Of a stretch of 64,000 nt of DNA, positions 25,319 through 34,061 are shown one piece after another. How positions within the stretch are numbered: the first letter of the stretch is position 1; every line of letters starts with the position of its first letter. The stretch comes from JBBQLG01 sp964251665 (lineage in GTDB: Bacteria > Bacteroidota > Bacteroidia > Cytophagales > Spirosomataceae). A program made the position numbers and the translations under genes. Below the pieces are notes generated by a model that did no database searches, was not told the DNA's origin, and saw only the letters and a program-made list of their open reading frames with translations. The stretch lies in the NCBI GenBank assembly GCA_964251665.1, contig CAXUKO010000005.1, positions 186,001-250,000 on the forward strand, read 5' to 3'.

Positions 25319-25681
25319 TTACGAATCGCGTCGCAAGTTACGCCCCAATCCGAAGATTTCAAAACTGGTGTAAAATATATATAATACAAGAAACTCAATT
25401 ATAAACAACCGGCGCTGTTCTACATGCCGATACAGAAAAAAGCCCACGAAGCCTGCACTCAACAGGAAGCGGGCAATGGTCGAAGCCATGTAAAATGGAA
25501 TGAAATTTGCCCGACCATTCTGGAAACCAGCACTCATCAGTCGGTGAATCAAAAAAGAGACGCTCAGAAAAAAGACAAGTATAGCTTTCCACTGGGGATG
25601 AACATAGGTACGGTAGCCAAGTTGTTCAGCTACGAAAAATGCAATAGCGAGCGTTGCGGTAAGTAGTACCGGGCGTAGCAT
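25319..25681 (-). CDS. Small membrane protein of the atp operon (AtpI-like position)
   Basis: The 120-residue protein has about four hydrophobic segments (LLTATLAIAFFVAEQLG, AILVFFLSVSFLIHRL, ARFLLSAGFVGFFLY and FIIEFLVLYIFYTSFEIF) and a short basic tail. It sits between atpZ and atpB, where many bacteria encode AtpI or a related assembly or magnesium-transport factor, but sequence similarity to E. coli AtpI is not obvious to me. A role in ATP synthase assembly is inferred from position. ATG 25681 was chosen because the upstream part of the frame overlaps atpZ and is not hydrophobic. Confidence 0.75.
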   Translation of the reverse strand: MLRPVLLTATLAIAFFVAEQLGYRTYVHPQWKAILVFFLSVSFLIHRLMSAGFQNGRANFIPFYMASTIARFLLSAGFVGFFLYRHVEQRRLFIIEFLVLYIFYTSFEIFGLGRNLRRDS

Positions 25682-25742
25682 AAGGCTTGGGATAGTCGGT
25701 GAAGTAAACGGTGCAGATGCGCACTCGGCACAGGCAGTTGCC

Positions 25743-25997
25743 CTATTGTTTGGGCAGTTGCCGGATAAAGAGGTACAACGACGCGCCAATGGCGGTCAGC
25801 GCCAGTACGATGGTCCAGATGGGCCGGGCGTTCTGCTGCTGCGCGTCCAGCCAGCGACCCGCCCACACGCCGATGCCAATGGTACCCAGCATCTGAATAC
25901 CGATGCTGCTGTACTGCGCAAACGCCGACGGTTTACGGTCATTGTCGGCTGGGCGTTTCGGGCCATTTGTTGACGGATCAGGGGCTTTATTTTCCAT
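25743..25997 (-). CDS. atpZ: AtpZ/AtpI family protein
   Basis: The 84-residue protein has a polar proline-rich start and two membrane helices: SSIGIQMLGTIGIGVWAGRWLD and WTIVLALTAIGASLYLFIRQL. The Y-S-x-I-G-x-Q-M and G-x-W-x-G-x-x-L-D patterns are characteristic of the AtpZ/AtpI family, small proteins encoded at the head of F-ATPase operons and linked to c-ring assembly or magnesium supply. It is the first gene of the operon atpZ - membrane protein - atpB - atpE - atpF - atpH. Confidence 0.88.
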   Translation of the reverse strand: MENKAPDPSTNGPKRPADNDRKPSAFAQYSSIGIQMLGTIGIGVWAGRWLDAQQQNARPIWTIVLALTAIGASLYLFIRQLPKQ

Positions 25998-26175
25998 GAA
26001 TAAACGGGTCAGGCGGGTTGTTATACAGACATTTCGTTAATTTGACCTATAGTTAATACAGTAGGCCGGATTACCGGCGTTTAATCAGGTATAGAATGGC
26101 TCATCGGCTAACCGCTGCGAAGGTAGCGGGCCGGGGGCGGGTTGCCAAGCCGTTTCGGCATAATTCACCCATTGA

Positions 26176-28446
26176 ATGTATTCTCACTTTATTCACCGTC
26201 TTCTTCGCTGGCTTCCGATTGCGGTGGTAGCAGTTGGCCTGAGCTATCTACTCGGGTCCTGCTCCCAGTATAGCAACGGTAAAATCAGCACGGCGTATCA
26301 TAACACAACGGCGCACTATAATGCGTTCTGGATTGCCCGCGACCGAATTCATGAAGTTCAGCTGGCCTTATTTAAAACCCGGCAGGAAAATTACAATAAA
26401 CTAATGCCTATTCTGCTGCCGATTGACTCCGTCACGACGCAGCCGTTTAAGCAGCAGTTGGACGACGCCATTAAGAAAGCGTCCATTGTGGCTGAACGCC
26501 ATCAGAACAGTAAATGGCTCGACAATTCGTATAACCTCATTGGGCAGGCCAGGCTCTACAAACAGGATTTACCGAATGCCATCGAGGTATTTAAGTTTGT
26601 GAACACGAAAGGTACCGACGATAACGACAAGCACGAAGCCCTGATTGGCCTCATGCGGGCTTATGTGGAATCGGGCGATTATCCCAACGCCCTGAACGTT
26701 GCCAACTACCTCCGCGAACAGCCGCTTAACAAAGACAATACCCGCGAATTTTACCTGACCAAAGCCTATCTCCACCAATTAAAAGGCGAGTATGCCGTGT
26801 CGGCTGCCATTTTAGACGCAGCTTTTCCGCTTCTAAAAAAAGGAGAGGCTACAGCCCGTCTACGCCTGATTGCCGGTCAACTGTACGATCTAGTAAATCA
26901 ACCAGCCAAAGCCGCTGCGGAGTATAGTAATGTGTTGAAGGCTAAGCCAACTTACGATCAGACGTTTTACGCGACTATTTTTCTGCTTCAGAGCAGTGGC
27001 GCGGCCGGTGATGCCAAACAGGCCGCCCGGTCAACTCAAACGTTTAACGATATGCTCTCGGATCAGAAAAACGCTGATTTGAGGGATAAAATCTTTTACA
27101 CAATGGGTTTGCTGGAAGCGCGTCGCGGTAATTTCGACCGGGCCATTGGCTATTACCGGCAGTCAGTTCAGGCCACGACGGTGAATACGGCGCAAATCCC
27201 TTACACGTATCTGGAACTGGGTAAGCTGTTTTTTGAGAACAAGAAAGACTATCCCAAAGCCCAGATGTACTACGACAGTGCTCTGGCTCTGCTACCCCAG
27301 CAATCAGCCGACTACTCGACGCTGGTGAACCGCAAAAAGATGCTGGACGAGTTTGTCATCAATCAGACCATTATTCAAACCGAGGATAGTCTGCAACGGC
27401 TCGCCCAAATGAATCCGGCTGCGCTCGATAAACTGCTTGACCGGCAGATTGCCCAGAAAGAGAAGAAAGCCAGTGAGCAACTGGCCTTAGCCGAACAGAT
27501 CACTGGCCGCTCGACCAATATGGCCGGGGCAACCAACTCCGACCTGCAGCCCGGTGAACGCTGGATGCTCTACAATCCGATTCAGATGGCGCAGGGAAAA
27601 CAGGATTTTAACGTACGCTGGGGTAACCGCCCGCTCGAAGACAACTGGCGTCGCAGCAATAAAGAAGCAGCTCAGGCGCAGGCCGCGGACAATAACCCGA
27701 TCAACGGCGGGTCGTCGGCCAATAACATTAACCCGGCACCGATCATCAGTCCGAGTGCGGCCCTGCCCGGTCAGCCCGGCCCCGGCACACCCGTTGGCGA
27801 TCCGGTGGCCAATGCCATCAAGGCCGAGAAAGAGGTGCTGCTGGCCCGGGTTCCGTTCACGAAAGAAGCCATGATCCAGTCGAATCAGCGGATGGAGGAA
27901 GCGTATTATAAGTTAGGGAAGATCTACAAGTTTCAACTCAACCAGCCGAACGACGTAATCAGCACCTTTGAGCAGATGCTGACGCGTTTTCCTGCCAGCA
28001 CTTACAAACCGGAAGCTTACTACCTGCTTTACCTTGCCAATGAGCAGGTATCCCGTCCGTCAGACTGGAAAAGTCGGTTACTGGCCGAGTTTCCTAACTC
28101 GTCGTATGCCCGGTTGCTGAATCGCACCGTTGCTTCATCAGGGTCAACGGCTGGCTCGGAAGCGCAGGCCCAGAAAGCGTATACGGATTTGTATGATCTC
28201 TATAAAGCCGGTAACCTGACCGAAGCACTGGCCCGCACCGAAACGGCTTTAGGACAATATGTAGGCACGCAGATTGAAGATAAAATGGCCCTGCTCCGGG
28301 TTATTCTGATTGGTCATGTGCAGGGCACCGATGCCTACCGGCAAGCCCTCAGCGAGTTTGCGCGTGACTACCCAAACAGCCCCTTGCTGCCCCGCGTAAA
28401 AGAATTTCAGGCCGTAGCGAACCAACCAACCGCAAAAAGAAAGTAG
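26176..28446 (+). CDS. porW: T9SS-associated TPR lipoprotein, PorW/SprE-like
   Basis: This is a 756-residue lipoprotein: an N-terminal hydrophobic stretch ends in the lipobox LLGSC (Cys29). The early motif STAYHNTTAHYNAFWIARDRI closely matches the start of PorW/SprE proteins. About ten TPR-like helical repeats follow (for example at about 115-350), then an Asn/Pro-rich linker near residues 500-550 and further TPRs to the end. In Flavobacterium and Porphyromonas, SprE/PorW is an outer-membrane-linked lipoprotein required for type IX secretion. The gldKLMN locus lies only ~4.5 kb downstream, supporting the call. It is a single gene upstream of a PBP. Confidence 0.85.
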   Translation: MYSHFIHRLLRWLPIAVVAVGLSYLLGSCSQYSNGKISTAYHNTTAHYNAFWIARDRIHEVQLALFKTRQENYNKLMPILLPIDSVTTQPFKQQLDDAIKKASIVAERHQNSKWLDNSYNLIGQARLYKQDLPNAIEVFKFVNTKGTDDNDKHEALIGLMRAYVESGDYPNALNVANYLREQPLNKDNTREFYLTKAYLHQLKGEYAVSAAILDAAFPLLKKGEATARLRLIAGQLYDLVNQPAKAAAEYSNVLKAKPTYDQTFYATIFLLQSSGAAGDAKQAARSTQTFNDMLSDQKNADLRDKIFYTMGLLEARRGNFDRAIGYYRQSVQATTVNTAQIPYTYLELGKLFFENKKDYPKAQMYYDSALALLPQQSADYSTLVNRKKMLDEFVINQTIIQTEDSLQRLAQMNPAALDKLLDRQIAQKEKKASEQLALAEQITGRSTNMAGATNSDLQPGERWMLYNPIQMAQGKQDFNVRWGNRPLEDNWRRSNKEAAQAQAADNNPINGGSSANNINPAPIISPSAALPGQPGPGTPVGDPVANAIKAEKEVLLARVPFTKEAMIQSNQRMEEAYYKLGKIYKFQLNQPNDVISTFEQMLTRFPASTYKPEAYYLLYLANEQVSRPSDWKSRLLAEFPNSSYARLLNRTVASSGSTAGSEAQAQKAYTDLYDLYKAGNLTEALARTETALGQYVGTQIEDKMALLRVILIGHVQGTDAYRQALSEFARDYPNSPLLPRVKEFQAVANQPTAKRK

Positions 28447-28568
28447 TTTGTGACTCGTTCAGTTTGTAATTTGTAGATTGTGGTTCCCCCACTGGCCTAC
28501 CGGTTAAAGGAATTATAAACTACGAACCACGAATCACAACTATAAATCACGAACTATAAACCCATACA
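28447..28568. repeat. Imperfect inverted repeat made of GAACCAC-like words
   Basis: The left half (about 28457-28488) contains GTTTGTAATTTGTAGATTGTGGTTC. The right half (about 28520-28560) contains related words such as GAACCACGAATCAC and ATCACGAAC on the opposite strand. This is one of several degenerate near-palindromic spacers in the window. Confidence 0.5.
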
Positions 28569-30914
28569 ATGTTCGACCTTGCCCCCGGCTCCTACCGCAC
28601 ACTGATTCGACGCATCTGGCGCGTGTCACTGCTCGGTATCGGCCTTCTTTTCTTTTACATTCTGGCCGTTAGCGTTAATTTTTTATGGCTCTTCGGCGGA
28701 ATGCCCAACCTAAAAGCGCTCGAAAATCCGCAGAGTGAAGTTGCCTCCCAGGTCTATTCCGAAGACGGCGTCGAACTGGGCAAATACTACCTCGAAAACC
28801 GGACACCGGTTGATATTTCGCAGGTATCGCCCAACGTTATTTCGGCCCTAATTGCTACCGAAGATGCCCGCTTTGTGAAGCACTCCGGCATTGATCCGCG
28901 TTCGATCTTTCGGGCCGTCGCGGGTGTACTGACCGGCCAAAGCGGTTCGGGTGGTGGTAGTACGCTGACACAGCAAACGGCTAAAAACCTGTTCGAGACT
29001 CGTGAAGAGAAGTTCCGGGGGGTGCTGGGGAATATTCCACTGGTTCGCACCGTGATCGCCAAGACGAAAGAGTGGATTCTGGCCGTGCGCTTAGAGCGGA
29101 ACTACACCAAGCAGGAAATCATGATGATGTACCTCAATACGGTGTCGTTCGGCAACAATACGTATGGTATTAAAACGGCGGCCAAAACGTACTTCGGCAA
29201 AGAACCCTGGAAACTGAGTGTGGAAGAAGGTGCCTTGTTAGTTGGGATGTTGCAAAATCCCTCCCGCTATGACCCGCGCGCGTTTGAAGAGCGGGCTTTG
29301 CAACGCAGGAACGTGGTGCTGAGTCAGATGCGGAAGTACAATTTTCTGACGATGGAGCAGTTTGCTCAGTACAAAGCCAGGCCCATCAAGCTCGATTTCA
29401 GCATTGAGAATCAGAACACTGGTATTGCCGCTTATTTCCGAACGGTAATCCGGGATGATCTGACCAGGTGGATTGATGAATACAATGAAGCGAATCCCAA
29501 CGCCGAACTGAATCTGTTTACCAGCGGGCTGAAGATCTATACCACCATCGATTCGCGAATGCAGCTTTACGCCGAAGCAGCCGTGATGGAGCACATGCGC
29601 GATCAACAGCGCAAATTCTACGAACACTGGCGCGGGCGCAATCCCTGGGTATTTCGCGATAAAAACGACAAATGGGTCGAAATGCCGGGTTACATTGTAG
29701 GAGTAGCCAAGAAAACAGCTCGTTATCAGGCTCTGAAAGCCGCATTCGGTGACGACGAAAAGGCTATCTGGACCGAGATGCGGAAGCCGGTCAAAATGAA
29801 GGTATTTGTGTATGGCGGTCGGCGTAATGAGAAAGACACGACCATGAGTCCGCTCGATTCGCTAAAGTACTACAAACGGCTGCTTCATACCGGCTTTATG
29901 TCGATGGATCCCAACAGCGGCCATGTGAAAGCTTGGGTAGGTGGCATCAACTTCAAGCACATGAAGTTCGACCATGTCCGGCAGGGCCGTCGGCAGCCCG
30001 GATCGACGTTTAAGCCCTTTGTGTACCTAACCGCCCTTAATGAAAGTTACCTGACGCCCTGCGACCGCGTGGTTGACCAGCCCGTTGTGTTTGCCCACGG
30101 CGAAGACCACAACGGCGGCCCACCGTGGCGGCCCAAAAATTCAAACGGGCGTTACAGCTATCAAAGTTTGTCGCTCCGGGAAGCCCTCGGTAATTCGATT
30201 AACTCCGTTAGCGCGTACCTGATCAAAAAAACCGGGTCAGGCGCGGTCGTTAAAACGGCGCAGAAAATGGGTATCGAAAGCCCGCTAACCGCGAACCCGA
30301 CTTTATGCCTCGGCACCAGCGATGTTACGGTATTCGAGATGGTCGGTGCCTACTGCACGTTTGCCAACGGAGGTTATCATGTAAAACCGCTGACCATTCT
30401 GCGCATCACCGACAAGAACGGCAACGAACTGAAGCGTTTTACAGTGCAGGCCAATCAGGTAATCAGCGCTGATAAGGCGTATGACATGCTGCATATTATG
30501 CGCGGGGCTACGGAAGAGCCAACGGGTACTGCTTCGCGCCTTCGCAACCAGTATAAACTGCTGGAAGGTGGTAATCAGATTGCTGCCAAAACCGGTACTA
30601 CGTCGAGCTACTCCGACGGGTGGTTCATGGGTATGACTCAAAATCTGGTGTCAGGGCTGTGGGTCGGTGGCGAAGACCGCACCATTCACTTCCGGTCGCT
30701 GGAGTTCGGGCAGGGTGCCCGTATGGCCATGCCTGCGTGGGCGTTGTACATGCAACGGGTCTACAAAGACCCGTCCCTAACGCGTTACAAACCTGAGCCG
30801 TTCCGCAACCCGAACAACTACAAAATTGACTGTGGCGGCTATTACATCGACTCATCGCAACGGTACATTCCGCCCAAAGTGGTTCCGTCTGAAGACGAGG
30901 ATATTCTAAATTAA
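28569..30914 (+). CDS. mrcA: Class A penicillin-binding protein (PBP1A-type), bifunctional
   Basis: The protein polymerises and cross-links peptidoglycan at the outer face of the inner membrane. The 781 residues begin with a cytoplasmic tail and a membrane anchor (LLGIGLLFFYILAVSVNFLW). The GT51 glycosyltransferase domain follows, with ATEDARFVKHSG near residue 95 (catalytic Glu) and GGSTLTQQTAKNL. The transpeptidase domain shows SxxK in GSTFKPF (serine about 478), SxN around the NSINS region near 540, and KTGTTSSYSDGWF. The length and order match PBP1A. A perfect hairpin begins within its stop codon. Confidence 0.95.
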   Translation: MFDLAPGSYRTLIRRIWRVSLLGIGLLFFYILAVSVNFLWLFGGMPNLKALENPQSEVASQVYSEDGVELGKYYLENRTPVDISQVSPNVISALIATEDARFVKHSGIDPRSIFRAVAGVLTGQSGSGGGSTLTQQTAKNLFETREEKFRGVLGNIPLVRTVIAKTKEWILAVRLERNYTKQEIMMMYLNTVSFGNNTYGIKTAAKTYFGKEPWKLSVEEGALLVGMLQNPSRYDPRAFEERALQRRNVVLSQMRKYNFLTMEQFAQYKARPIKLDFSIENQNTGIAAYFRTVIRDDLTRWIDEYNEANPNAELNLFTSGLKIYTTIDSRMQLYAEAAVMEHMRDQQRKFYEHWRGRNPWVFRDKNDKWVEMPGYIVGVAKKTARYQALKAAFGDDEKAIWTEMRKPVKMKVFVYGGRRNEKDTTMSPLDSLKYYKRLLHTGFMSMDPNSGHVKAWVGGINFKHMKFDHVRQGRRQPGSTFKPFVYLTALNESYLTPCDRVVDQPVVFAHGEDHNGGPPWRPKNSNGRYSYQSLSLREALGNSINSVSAYLIKKTGSGAVVKTAQKMGIESPLTANPTLCLGTSDVTVFEMVGAYCTFANGGYHVKPLTILRITDKNGNELKRFTVQANQVISADKAYDMLHIMRGATEEPTGTASRLRNQYKLLEGGNQIAAKTGTTSSYSDGWFMGMTQNLVSGLWVGGEDRTIHFRSLEFGQGARMAMPAWALYMQRVYKDPSLTRYKPEPFRNPNNYKIDCGGYYIDSSQRYIPPKVVPSEDEDILN

Positions 30915-30953
30915 ACAGATGCGCCAAGTCTTTAAGACTTGGCGCATCTGTTT
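30913..30953 (+). terminator. Terminator overlapping the PBP stop codon
   Basis: An 18-bp perfect stem (AAACAGATGCGCCAAGTC and its complement) with a 5-nt loop starts inside the TAA of the PBP gene and ends TTT. uvrC starts about 70 bases beyond, so uvrC needs its own promoter or readthrough. Confidence 0.85.
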
Positions 30954-31022
30954 ATGCCCAAGCCCGGCGATACACTCCGTCCCCGGCAACCTTTCCCTCC
31001 ATTTGCTTGTTTTCTAACAGCT

Positions 31023-32834
31023 ATGGCAGAATTTGACTACAAAACAGAACTGGCACGCGTACCTCACGAACCGGGCGTGTATCGCTATTTCGATGCAGCC
31101 GGTGAGGTTATTTACGTGGGTAAGGCTAAAGACCTTAAAAATAGGGTTAGCAGTTATTTTACCAACTCTAAACAGCACGACCGCAAAACCCTGCGGTTAG
31201 TCAGCCAGATTCGGAAGCTTGAGTTTACGATTGTCAATACCGAATTTGATGCGCTGTTATTGGAAAATCAGCTCATTAAACGTTACCTCCCGAAGTACAA
31301 TATCCTGCTTCGGGACGATAAAACGTATCCGTTCATCTGCGTGACAGATGAGCCGTTTCCCCGCGTGATTACCACCCGGCGCATCGATCGGAAGTTAGGT
31401 ACGTTCTACGGTCCGTTCGCGAACCTGAAGCCCATGTACACGGTGCTGGAGATGTTTAGCCAGTTGTTCACAATCCGCACCTGCAACTACAACCTGACTA
31501 AGGAGAATATTGAAGCCGAGAAGTTTAAGGTCTGTCTTGAATTTCACATTGGCAACTGCAAAGGTCCCTGCGAAGCCAGACAGTCCGAATCGGACTACCT
31601 GAAAGACATTGAACAAGTCCATCATATTTTAAAGGGCCATCTAAAGCCAGTGCAGGATTACTTTAAAAGCCGGATGCTGGCGGCAGCCAACGATATGGCG
31701 TTTGAGCAGGCGCAGGTTATGAAGGACAAACTCGATGTGCTGCAACGGTTCCAGAGCAAATCAACGGTAGTTAACCCGAAAATTGCCGATGCCGACGTAT
31801 TCACTATTGCTTCAGACGAAACGGCGGCCTACATTAATTTCATGAAGGTAGTTAACGGCACCATTATTCAGACGCATACGGTAGAAGTAAAGAAAAAACT
31901 GGAAGAGCAGGATGCTGATTTACTGACGATGATGATTATCGAATTTCGCAATCAGTACGGTTCTGCGGCTAAAGAAATCATTACTAATATTCCGCTGGAT
32001 GTAGACCTTAAAGCGGAAGTTACTGTGCCACAGATTGGCGACAAGCGTAAGCTGATGGATATGTCGCTCAAGAACGTGCTCTATTTCCGGCATGAACGTC
32101 AGGACCGGGCCGCTGCCGAAGCTACCGCGAGTGCGAGCAAGAAGGACCGGGTTTTGATTAAGCTGAAGCAGGATTTGCAGTTGAAAACACTGCCGGTTCG
32201 TATTGAATGCTTTGATAACTCTAACATTCAGGGAACTAACCCGGTCTCGGCTATGGTCTGCTTTATTGATGGCAAACCAGCGCCGAAACAGTACCGCCAT
32301 TTTAGCATAAAAACGGTGGTTGGCCCAAACGATTTTGCATCGATGTATGAAGTCGTGACGCGTCGGTACACACGGGTGCTGGAAGAGGAAACGGGTCTAC
32401 CCGATCTGATCATTATTGACGGTGGTAAAGGGCAGCTAAGTGCTGCCTGTGATGCGTTGAAAGCCCTAAACCTGTACGGACAAGTACCCATTGTGGGGAT
32501 TGCCAAACGGCTCGAAGAGATTTACTTCCCCGAAGATTCCCTGCCATTATACATCGATAAACGGTCAGAATCGCTTAAACTCATCCAGCGCTGCCGCGAC
32601 GAAGCTCACCGCTTTGCCATTACCTATCACCGCGACAAACGCAGCCGAAACAGCCTGATCAGTGAGCTGGAGAATGTGGATGGCATCGGCAAGAAGACAG
32701 CCGCCAAACTGCTTAAGTACTTTAAAGGGGTGACCAAAATCAAAGACGCTGAATTTGAAGACGTCGCCAGCGTAGTTGGCCAGGATAAAGCCCTGAAAAT
32801 CAAGAAGTATTTTGAAGCGATGGTTGACCAGTAA
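31023..32834 (+). CDS. uvrC: UvrABC excinuclease subunit C
   Basis: UvrC makes both incisions during nucleotide excision repair. The 603-residue protein shows the N-terminal GIY-YIG nuclease (PGVYRYFDAAGEVIYVGKAKDLKNRV), a cysteine cluster near residues 165-205, a UVR motif binding UvrB around residues 215-245, an RNase H-like C-terminal nuclease (ECFDNSNIQGTNPVSAMVCF and DLIIIDGGKGQL with catalytic Asp residues) and a terminal helix-hairpin-helix (VDGIGKKTAAKLL). The ATG at 31023 is chosen because MAEFDYKTEL directly precedes the conserved start; an upstream frame to 30939 runs through the terminator. Confidence 0.97.
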   Translation: MAEFDYKTELARVPHEPGVYRYFDAAGEVIYVGKAKDLKNRVSSYFTNSKQHDRKTLRLVSQIRKLEFTIVNTEFDALLLENQLIKRYLPKYNILLRDDKTYPFICVTDEPFPRVITTRRIDRKLGTFYGPFANLKPMYTVLEMFSQLFTIRTCNYNLTKENIEAEKFKVCLEFHIGNCKGPCEARQSESDYLKDIEQVHHILKGHLKPVQDYFKSRMLAAANDMAFEQAQVMKDKLDVLQRFQSKSTVVNPKIADADVFTIASDETAAYINFMKVVNGTIIQTHTVEVKKKLEEQDADLLTMMIIEFRNQYGSAAKEIITNIPLDVDLKAEVTVPQIGDKRKLMDMSLKNVLYFRHERQDRAAAEATASASKKDRVLIKLKQDLQLKTLPVRIECFDNSNIQGTNPVSAMVCFIDGKPAPKQYRHFSIKTVVGPNDFASMYEVVTRRYTRVLEEETGLPDLIIIDGGKGQLSAACDALKALNLYGQVPIVGIAKRLEEIYFPEDSLPLYIDKRSESLKLIQRCRDEAHRFAITYHRDKRSRNSLISELENVDGIGKKTAAKLLKYFKGVTKIKDAEFEDVASVVGQDKALKIKKYFEAMVDQ

Positions 32835-32837
32835 TTG

Positions 32838-32873
32838 TTGTGTTGCGCCGGACTTAAATACGGCGCAACACAA
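32838..32873 (+). terminator. First of two tandem hairpins after uvrC
   Basis: TTGTGTTGCGCCG and CGGCGCAACACAA form a perfect 13-bp stem with a 10-nt loop starting three bases after the uvrC stop. The right flank is AAAACCCC rather than T-rich, so it may be an mRNA-protecting hairpin rather than the main terminator. Confidence 0.7.
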
Positions 32874-32883
32874 AAACCCCGGC

Positions 32884-32917
32884 AACAAAAAAGGAGCCGC
32901 ATGGCTCCTTTTTTGTT
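32884..32917. terminator. Bidirectional terminator between uvrC and gldN
   Basis: AACAAAAAAGGAGCC and its complement surround a GCAT loop, with A6 and T6 within the arms. It can end both the rightward uvrC and the leftward sucD-gldN region transcripts. Confidence 0.9.
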
Positions 32918-32934
32918 TACACCAAACCTTTTTC

Positions 32935-33999
32935 TTAATATTCCCAGAGACCGTGCTCAGTTTCCATCAGTTCGTTTTCCAACTGATACGACTTAAGCAG
33001 ACCTTCGCGGGTGCCATACTGAGAAATCAAATCTTTATCAGCCGGGTTAGCCACTTTTGTGATCCGACCATAGAACAACCGCAGGTCAAACGCATCGGCA
33101 AGATTGCGGTGCTGCGCCTGATTTTGTGGGTTATACCAGATAAACTTCTTTGGATCGCTACGGAACAGCTTGTCTAAGTCCTTGTACTTGAAATAAGCGA
33201 TTGGTACTTCCAGTCCAGCAGGGTTGGCATCAGCGGGCAGATATAAAGCAACCGTTTGGATGTCATAATACAACCGTGACCGTTTTTTATCAAAAACCCA
33301 ATCCTCTTTCAACTCCAGAATATTCAACTGGTTGGCGAAATATTCGTCACCGAGCGGAGCAGCGGCAGCTACAGCAACGGTGTCTTTTTTCACTTCAACC
33401 GGAGCTGTCAGTTTTGCACCTTTCTTGCCTTTGCCGCCCTTAGCCACTGTTGCTTTTTGCTTCTTAGGAGCGGGCGTTCCCCAACCATCGTCGACGACAG
33501 CTTTCTTGGCAGGAGCGGGTGTGCCCCAACCGTCGTCAGTTTTCTTGGGTGCGTCTTTTTTGGGTGTATCCCAGCCGTCATTAGCCGCACCACCGGTTGT
33601 GCCTTCCGGTTTAAAACCAGCCTCGATCTCCTCCTTCGATAAACCACCGCCCGAGTTTGGCATGATCAGTTTCTCGTTGAACTTAGCAACATCCATTTTG
33701 GTCTTTACCGAATCGCTCGGATAAGCATCCAGTAAACCGGCCTTCACGGCGTCGATCAGGTAGCGGGAAATCTCGTTATTCTTGGAGAACATCGACTGAT
33801 TTTGCTTCTCACGCAGGTCAATCCGGCGCCAGAGCGTTTTCTTCATCATGATGTCACCGTCGTTGATGGGCCGGACCGACAACGGGTTGACGCCGTTGTT
33901 GGCTTTCTCCTGCGCCATCGCTCCCCCTGCGGTCACCATCAGCAGCGCGGCAGCGGTCGCCATCGCCACATCAAACCGTATCGTTTTTACCTGCTTCAT
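32935..33999 (-). CDS. gldN: Type IX secretion ring component GldN/PorN
   Basis: GldN/PorN is a periplasmic protein that forms, with the lipoprotein GldK/PorK, a large ring under the outer membrane of the T9SS. The 354-residue protein has a signal peptide (ending GAMAQ, residue 30). A conserved N-terminal region follows (INDGDIMMKKTLWRRIDLREKQN), and the conserved C-terminal domain contains ILELKEDWVFDKKRSRLYYDIQ. Between them lies a Lys/Pro/Ala-rich insert at about residues 131-205 with three DGWGTP-like units exactly 15 residues apart. This is longer than usual GldN proteins. It is the last gene of the gldKLMN set. Confidence 0.95.
   Translation of the reverse strand: MKQVKTIRFDVAMATAAALLMVTAGGAMAQEKANNGVNPLSVRPINDGDIMMKKTLWRRIDLREKQNQSMFSKNNEISRYLIDAVKAGLLDAYPSDSVKTKMDVAKFNEKLIMPNSGGGLSKEEIEAGFKPEGTTGGAANDGWDTPKKDAPKKTDDGWGTPAPAKKAVVDDGWGTPAPKKQKATVAKGGKGKKGAKLTAPVEVKKDTVAVAAAAPLGDEYFANQLNILELKEDWVFDKKRSRLYYDIQTVALYLPADANPAGLEVPIAYFKYKDLDKLFRSDPKKFIWYNPQNQAQHRNLADAFDLRLFYGRITKVANPADKDLISQYGTREGLLKSYQLENELMETEHGLWEY
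33472..33579 (-). repeat. In-frame 45-bp-period repeat within gldN encoding D-G-W-(G/D)-T-P units
   Basis: Three units at GldN residues 141-146, 156-161 and 171-176 are spaced exactly 15 residues (45 bases). Lys/Pro/Ala-rich linkers separate them. The even spacing implies duplication by slippage. Confidence 0.8.
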
Positions 34000-34061
34000 T
34001 ATCTGACGATTTTATCTGTCTTAGTTGTCTCTTAAACGACGCCTAACGGCCTTTAGTACGC

